Part shown: positions 21,477-25,042 of the stretch, piece by piece
Numbering within the stretch: the stretch's first letter is position 1
Layout: every line of letters starts with the position of its first letter
Source of the DNA: Candidatus Falkowiibacteriota bacterium
GTDB lineage: Archaea; Iainarchaeota; Iainarchaeia; Iainarchaeales; GCA-2688035
Length of the DNA: 25,042 nt
Assembly (NCBI GenBank): GCA_017610485.1
Contig: JAFCBY010000009.1
Location: 1-25,042 of the forward strand
Reading direction: 5' to 3'
The notes under the pieces: generated by a model
What the model saw: only the letters and a program-made list of their open reading frames with translations
Database searches by the model: none
What the model was told of the DNA's origin: nothing
Position numbers and translations under genes: made by a program

Positions 21477-22076
21477 TTACTGTTTATCCCTTGTTATGCC
21501 TTTTAGTACCCACTTTCCATCTGGCTGCTTTGACACCCCTATTCTGATATCCTTTCCCCCAGGCAGATTAAACCGCTTGGTTTGAAGCAGTAATGCGCCG
21601 TGGTGCTCTGTGGCAAGCCCGCTGGCAAACTTAAGGGCTGTTTTTCTTGTTTCAGGGCTTATCCCCGCAAGCCTAAAAACCTCCCCAAAAACAAGCCATG
21701 TAAGCTCTGGCTCTCTTGCAGCAAGCTTTACTATGTCTGCTTTCTCGCAAAGCAGCTCCAAAAGCCTTGTTCTCACAGCGTCTTTTACCCTACCCTCTTC
21801 ATAAGCAGTTCTCAAAACCGTTCTAATGTCCTTTACTTCACTTTTTGAAAAGCACTCCAAGGGCTTCATTTTTTTTAATCGCTTTCTTTTAGCCTTATCA
21901 ACAATCTCCAAGTTTTGGATGACCTCTTTCGCGGTTAGGACCGGAAGCCTTGCCAATTCCATTGTTCTGGCCTTCTCAACCCTGTTTATCCTTGCCAACA
22001 AAAGGGCCTTCGCAGTCTTTGGCCTCCCAAGCAAAAAAGACCCTGCAAGGTCAAGGCGCTTCTTCTTTTTTTGCAT
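21477..22076 (-). CDS. Unknown basic helical protein upstream of AMMECR1
   Basis: A 199-residue protein rich in Lys, Arg and Leu (MQKKKKRLDLAGSFLLG). It is predicted mostly helical (ARINRVEKARTMELARL, EVKDIRTVLRTAYEEGRVKD), with a beta-rich C-terminal end (LLLQTKRFNLPGGKDIRIGV). No membrane helix or catalytic motif is visible and I do not recognise a family. ATG 22076 is preferred to an upstream GTG (22088). The stop directly abuts the first possible AMMECR1 start, so the two genes are co-transcribed and might act together. Confidence 0.75.
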   Translation of the reverse strand: MQKKKKRLDLAGSFLLGRPKTAKALLLARINRVEKARTMELARLPVLTAKEVIQNLEIVDKAKRKRLKKMKPLECFSKSEVKDIRTVLRTAYEEGRVKDAVRTRLLELLCEKADIVKLAAREPELTWLVFGEVFRLAGISPETRKTALKFASGLATEHHGALLLQTKRFNLPGGKDIRIGVSKQPDGKWVLKGITRDKQ

Positions 22077-22177
22077 TTCCTTTCCCACTCCTTACGCTAA
22101 TGCTCCGTTCCTTCATACTAATACTCTACACTGCACTCCTTTTTCTCTCTTTCGTTTTTTGCCGAATTCTTGGCCTT

Positions 22178-22188
22178 GTTTTAAAACC
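22178..22188 (+). promoter_or_regulatory. TATA-like box of the large lipoprotein gene
   Basis: GTTTTAAAACC is centred about 28 nt before ATG 22211. This supports a leaderless transcript starting there rather than at the earlier in-frame ATG (22100). Confidence 0.5.
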
Positions 22189-22210
22189 TTTGCAGGCTCG
22201 GGCTTCTTCT

Positions 22211-24904
22211 ATGCTAAAGCATTCAATTCCGGCAATTGCACTAATCCTAACCATCTCCCTAAGCGGCTGTTTGGAAAACCTGCCAGAGGACCAAAGGCTC
22301 TACTGCCTTGACCTCGCAGAAAAAAGCTTTGCCTTTGTTCCAGAATGCAATAGCCAGCAGGACTGCTTTTCAAAGCTAGACAAAGAATTCTTTTCCTTTG
22401 ACCAAAGTGTTCTAAGCAGCCAAACCAGGGAAAAGCTAAACAGCTACAAGAACAACATTGCCCAGAGCTGGCTTTACTTCAACAACGCAAAGAAGAGCAT
22501 TTCCCAGGTAAGGGGCATATGCAAGGCAAACAACAATATGGCCGGCCTTATTCTCCATTTGAACGAGCTAACCCACAACATGGCCAAAGCCTTTGAATTT
22601 GCAGACAAGGCCAACAGGCAAAGTTTTGAAATTCTTGCATTGGAACAAGCCGACCTAAACAGGCAAGGCATTCGTTTGGTGAAAGAAGAGCCTCTGTTCG
22701 GAGATTTTGCCGCAATAAGCGACAACCTCAACAGTCTTCATTCAAAAAGCTGTGAAAAGCAAAATCTGGCCTGCTTCTACCTAAGGCAAACAGCTTCCTT
22801 TGAATCCCTTGTAAGGCAAACAGGTTTCGAGGACCGAATTTTAAGCCAGGCAAACCTGTTTGATCTTGCAGGATTATACTCTGATTCGCTTTCAGAGCTA
22901 AACATTCCTATAATAGGGCCTGCTCTTTTCCCAATCCTCTCATTTTTCTCAAGCATTTCAACCACCCAAAAAGCCCTTGATGGCCTCGAAGCTGTTTCAG
23001 CCTTCCAATTCATTCAAATATACGGCTGCTTTGTTGGAACAAGCAACAGCTGCCTTGAAAAGTTCTCAGCCATAATTGAGAGTGAATCTGTTCACAGGTC
23101 TTCACTAATTGAAAGAAACAACACTCTTGAAGAAGAGGCCTGGAAGGGCATCCGGGAAACAGAAAAAACCATCGACAGCCTTCTTTCAGAGGAATACGCA
23201 AGTTTCGACCAAAACTTTTTCCAAAGCCTTTACTCTGGCCTAGGCCTGGAAAGCAGCCTCTCATCCCAAAAGTACAGCATTCGCGATTTTGGGGAATTGC
23301 ACCAGCAGGCGCAATCAAACATCTCCACGCTAAAGCAATCCCTGTTAGAGCTACGCAAACAGGCGTCCTTGGGCCAGCTAAGCCTTGGGCAAAAAGCAGA
23401 CTCTTTAAAAAAGCTAAACATCGAAATTTCCCACCTCAACGAAAACCTGGATTTCTTAAGCAGTGAAATAATAGGCGGTCTGCTCGTGCTCTGCGACCAA
23501 AGGGCAGATTTCATTGGAGGTGAGCTTGAAAAAGCAACTCTCCCAAAAGACTACCTTGTGAACGCAATTGACCTAAGGGCAAGGGCCAAATTCAAGACAA
23601 AGCTGTTCAAGCAGGCCTCTGGAAAGGAAAGGTTGTTGCAATGCAGGGAAATGGTTTTGGAGTTTGAGCGCTTTGAAAAGGCGCTTGCAGGCTTCCAGGA
23701 GTACGAGTTACAGGAAAAGATTTCTCTGGAATCCTGCTTTTCCTGGCTTGGCAAAACATTCAAGGAGGCGGAACAATCAAACATTGACTTAACCAGCTTC
23801 CTCTTCAGATTGCATGAGATACAATCCCTCGAAAAACCCTATCCAGACATTGCCTTTGTGCAAAGAAACTGCCTCACCCTAAAGGAAGACATAAGACAAT
23901 TCTTGGAACAGCAGCCCTCTGTCCAAAGCATCCAAAGCCTTTTCTCAAGCTCAAACAACCTACTTTCCTACTTACAGAATGCAAGCCAAAACGGCCTCTT
24001 TCCCGCCTCAAAAATCAAGCCTTTGGAAAAACAGATATCCTACTTCGAAGCCTTTTTCTCAGGCCAGAAACTGCTGCTTGACAAGGCTCTTCCCCTCCTG
24101 CCAGACCTTTACTCAAGCCTTGCTGAATTCCACGCTCTCCTGGAGCAGGACTCCAAGGCCATCAAAGCCCTTCTCGCAGACCAAAATACATCTGTCCAAT
24201 TGGACCAAAACAATTCGGGTCCAGACCAAAACACTTCTCAGTGGCAAGAACCTGAACCAAATCCAACCCTGGAAATCTCAGCCAATTTGGAGCAGCTTTC
24301 CACCTCCATTCTAAAAGCCGAGGAAACCCTTTCCGCCTTGGAGCAGCTCTTTGCAAGCGTCTCCGATGAAACACTAATTTCTGCTAAGTACCTTCCCCCA
24401 ATAAGCAGGGAGGAGCTTGAAAAGGCAAAACTCAATCTGAGTTCGTTGCGTTCCTTCCTGGAAAAAAGCAGGCTGCAGGACCTAAATTCCTCAAGCAGCA
24501 AGTCCCTTGCCTCATTAAAAAGCTCGCTTGACAAAAAACTCACCCAAATAGAATCCCTGTCCAAAAGGCTTGAATCGTCCTTCAATGCCATTAAGGAGGA
24601 TGCGGTTGTCTCCTACAATGCAGCTGTCGAGCTATTCAACCAGCTGCCTGAAAGCCCGGGGGCTGAAGACAAAATCGCCCAGGCCAGGGAACAGCTTTTG
24701 CAGGGCAACTTTTTGGAGGCCATTGCCTCAAGCAGGAATGCCTCAGGCCTTGCATCCCTTTCCCTCCAGCAGCCATTTGACTTCCCTGTATTCGCTGTTC
24801 CAATTGTGGTGGGCGCTGGCTTGGTGCTTGCCGTGCGCTTCCAGAAGAAAAAGAAATCCAAACAGAAAAAAGAGCTAATCAAGAAAATTGAGAGCAACTG
24901 GTAG
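22211..24904 (+). CDS. Large helical lipoprotein with a C-terminal membrane anchor
   Basis: An 897-residue surface protein of no recognised family. The signal sequence MLKHSIPAIALILTISLSGC ends in a lipobox (LSGC, lipidated Cys20). The body is almost all helix with long heptad-like stretches (LHQQAQSNISTLKQSLLELR, LDKKLTQIESLSKRLESS) and paired cysteines (CNSQQDC, SCEKQNLAC, CFVGTSNSC). A Gln/Asn/Pro linker lies near residues 656-690. At the end, FAVPIVVGAGLVLAVRF is a membrane helix followed by a Lys-rich cytoplasmic tail. The protein may be held at both ends. ATG 22211 fits the lipoprotein signal and promoter; an in-frame ATG at 22100 would add 37 residues with another hydrophobic segment. 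A structural envelope role is inferred. Confidence 0.8.
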   Translation: MLKHSIPAIALILTISLSGCLENLPEDQRLYCLDLAEKSFAFVPECNSQQDCFSKLDKEFFSFDQSVLSSQTREKLNSYKNNIAQSWLYFNNAKKSISQVRGICKANNNMAGLILHLNELTHNMAKAFEFADKANRQSFEILALEQADLNRQGIRLVKEEPLFGDFAAISDNLNSLHSKSCEKQNLACFYLRQTASFESLVRQTGFEDRILSQANLFDLAGLYSDSLSELNIPIIGPALFPILSFFSSISTTQKALDGLEAVSAFQFIQIYGCFVGTSNSCLEKFSAIIESESVHRSSLIERNNTLEEEAWKGIRETEKTIDSLLSEEYASFDQNFFQSLYSGLGLESSLSSQKYSIRDFGELHQQAQSNISTLKQSLLELRKQASLGQLSLGQKADSLKKLNIEISHLNENLDFLSSEIIGGLLVLCDQRADFIGGELEKATLPKDYLVNAIDLRARAKFKTKLFKQASGKERLLQCREMVLEFERFEKALAGFQEYELQEKISLESCFSWLGKTFKEAEQSNIDLTSFLFRLHEIQSLEKPYPDIAFVQRNCLTLKEDIRQFLEQQPSVQSIQSLFSSSNNLLSYLQNASQNGLFPASKIKPLEKQISYFEAFFSGQKLLLDKALPLLPDLYSSLAEFHALLEQDSKAIKALLADQNTSVQLDQNNSGPDQNTSQWQEPEPNPTLEISANLEQLSTSILKAEETLSALEQLFASVSDETLISAKYLPPISREELEKAKLNLSSLRSFLEKSRLQDLNSSSSKSLASLKSSLDKKLTQIESLSKRLESSFNAIKEDAVVSYNAAVELFNQLPESPGAEDKIAQAREQLLQGNFLEAIASSRNASGLASLSLQQPFDFPVFAVPIVVGAGLVLAVRFQKKKKSKQKKELIKKIESNW

Positions 24905-24920
24905 ATAGCTGTGTTAGGAT

Positions 24921-25042
24921 TCATCTTTTTTTCTTTCGAAGATTTATTGGTCGCTTTTCATTGCGGTGTTTCTTAAATCTCCTAATTTCTTGTCTGGAAA
25001 GATGTCGAAATCTCCTCAAACTCTCTTCATAAAGTGAAAACG
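24921..25042 (-). CDS. C-terminal end of a basic protein (partial)
   Basis: The frame is open from the window edge to a TGA at 24921-24923 and encodes about 40 residues, ending with KRPINLRKKKR. Arg/Lys content is very high (SLRRFRHLSRQEIRRFKKHR), as in ribosomal or nucleic-acid-binding tails. The gene would converge on the lipoprotein gene with 16 bp between. No start lies in the window and the stretch is short, so it could be chance. Confidence 0.4.
   Translation of the reverse strand, partial: FSLYEESLRRFRHLSRQEIRRFKKHRNEKRPINLRKKKR

Noticed and set aside
22100..22210. Upstream in-frame start for the large lipoprotein
   Set aside because: It would bury the lipobox signal behind a second hydrophobic segment, and the TATA-like box at 22178-22188 would fall inside the gene.

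Overview
The window is a compact, gene-dense stretch of an archaeal genome. The archaeal markers are an archaeal-type phosphoglycerate kinase, a geranylgeranyl-reductase-family flavoprotein (ether-lipid saturation), a Taw1-type wyosine radical SAM enzyme, an AMMECR1 protein, two surface proteins with archaeal class III (pilin-like) signal peptides, and TATA-like boxes about 25-35 nt before many start codons. Small genes, convergent ends that overlap or nearly touch, and the QASLEYLMTYGWAL signal type are most like a DPANN-group archaeon (Diapherotrites-like or similar). That placement is inference; no rRNA or tRNA gene is visible.

Layout. 1-570 (-): start of a phosphohexomutase. 728-7091 (+): gap, pgk, then hydB-hydG-hydD-hydA, a complete group 3b NAD(P)-linked [NiFe] (sulf)hydrogenase. 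pgk and hydB are 4 nt apart and the four hyd genes overlap or touch. 7168-12623: two surface proteins share the same pilin-like N-terminal module but carry different C-terminal display domains (GLUG repeats; a PKD-like domain plus twelve 25-residue BspA/DUF285 repeats). Between them lie a hydrogenase maturation endopeptidase (-), an EamA transporter and a DUF6390-like protein. 12658-14150 (-): a transglutaminase-like protein, hypC and two tiny ORFs in a tightly coupled operon. 14205-15782 (+): ferredoxin, a 4-oxalocrotonate-tautomerase-like protein and a geranylgeranyl-reductase-family flavoprotein. 15760-16559: a 778-bp insertion carrying one orphan gene, bounded by an exact 22-bp direct repeat of the flavoprotein gene's 3' end. 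16567-17124 (-): a VapBC-type module whose toxin gene is frameshifted. 17196-25042: an HD-domain protein, an RqcH/NFACT homologue lacking its C-terminal domain, a PRC-barrel protein, Taw1, a small membrane protein, AMMECR1, an unknown basic protein, a large helical lipoprotein and the end of a basic protein.

How it fits together. Lower glycolysis (NAD(P)H from GAPDH, ATP from PGK) is linked to an enzyme able to re-oxidise NAD(P)H by evolving H2. The peptidase that matures the catalytic subunit, HypC, and possibly the DUF6390-like gene lie within about 7 kb downstream. This reads as a fermentative, H2-evolving island with two adhesin-like genes inserted among the hydrogenase accessory genes.

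Most worth following up: the gap-pgk-hyd gene cluster, the 778-bp mini-insertion, the scaffold-plus-display pilin pair, the hypC operon with a Cys-His-Asp protein and two micro-ORFs, and the truncated RqcH. No stretch longer than 300 bases lacks a gene.
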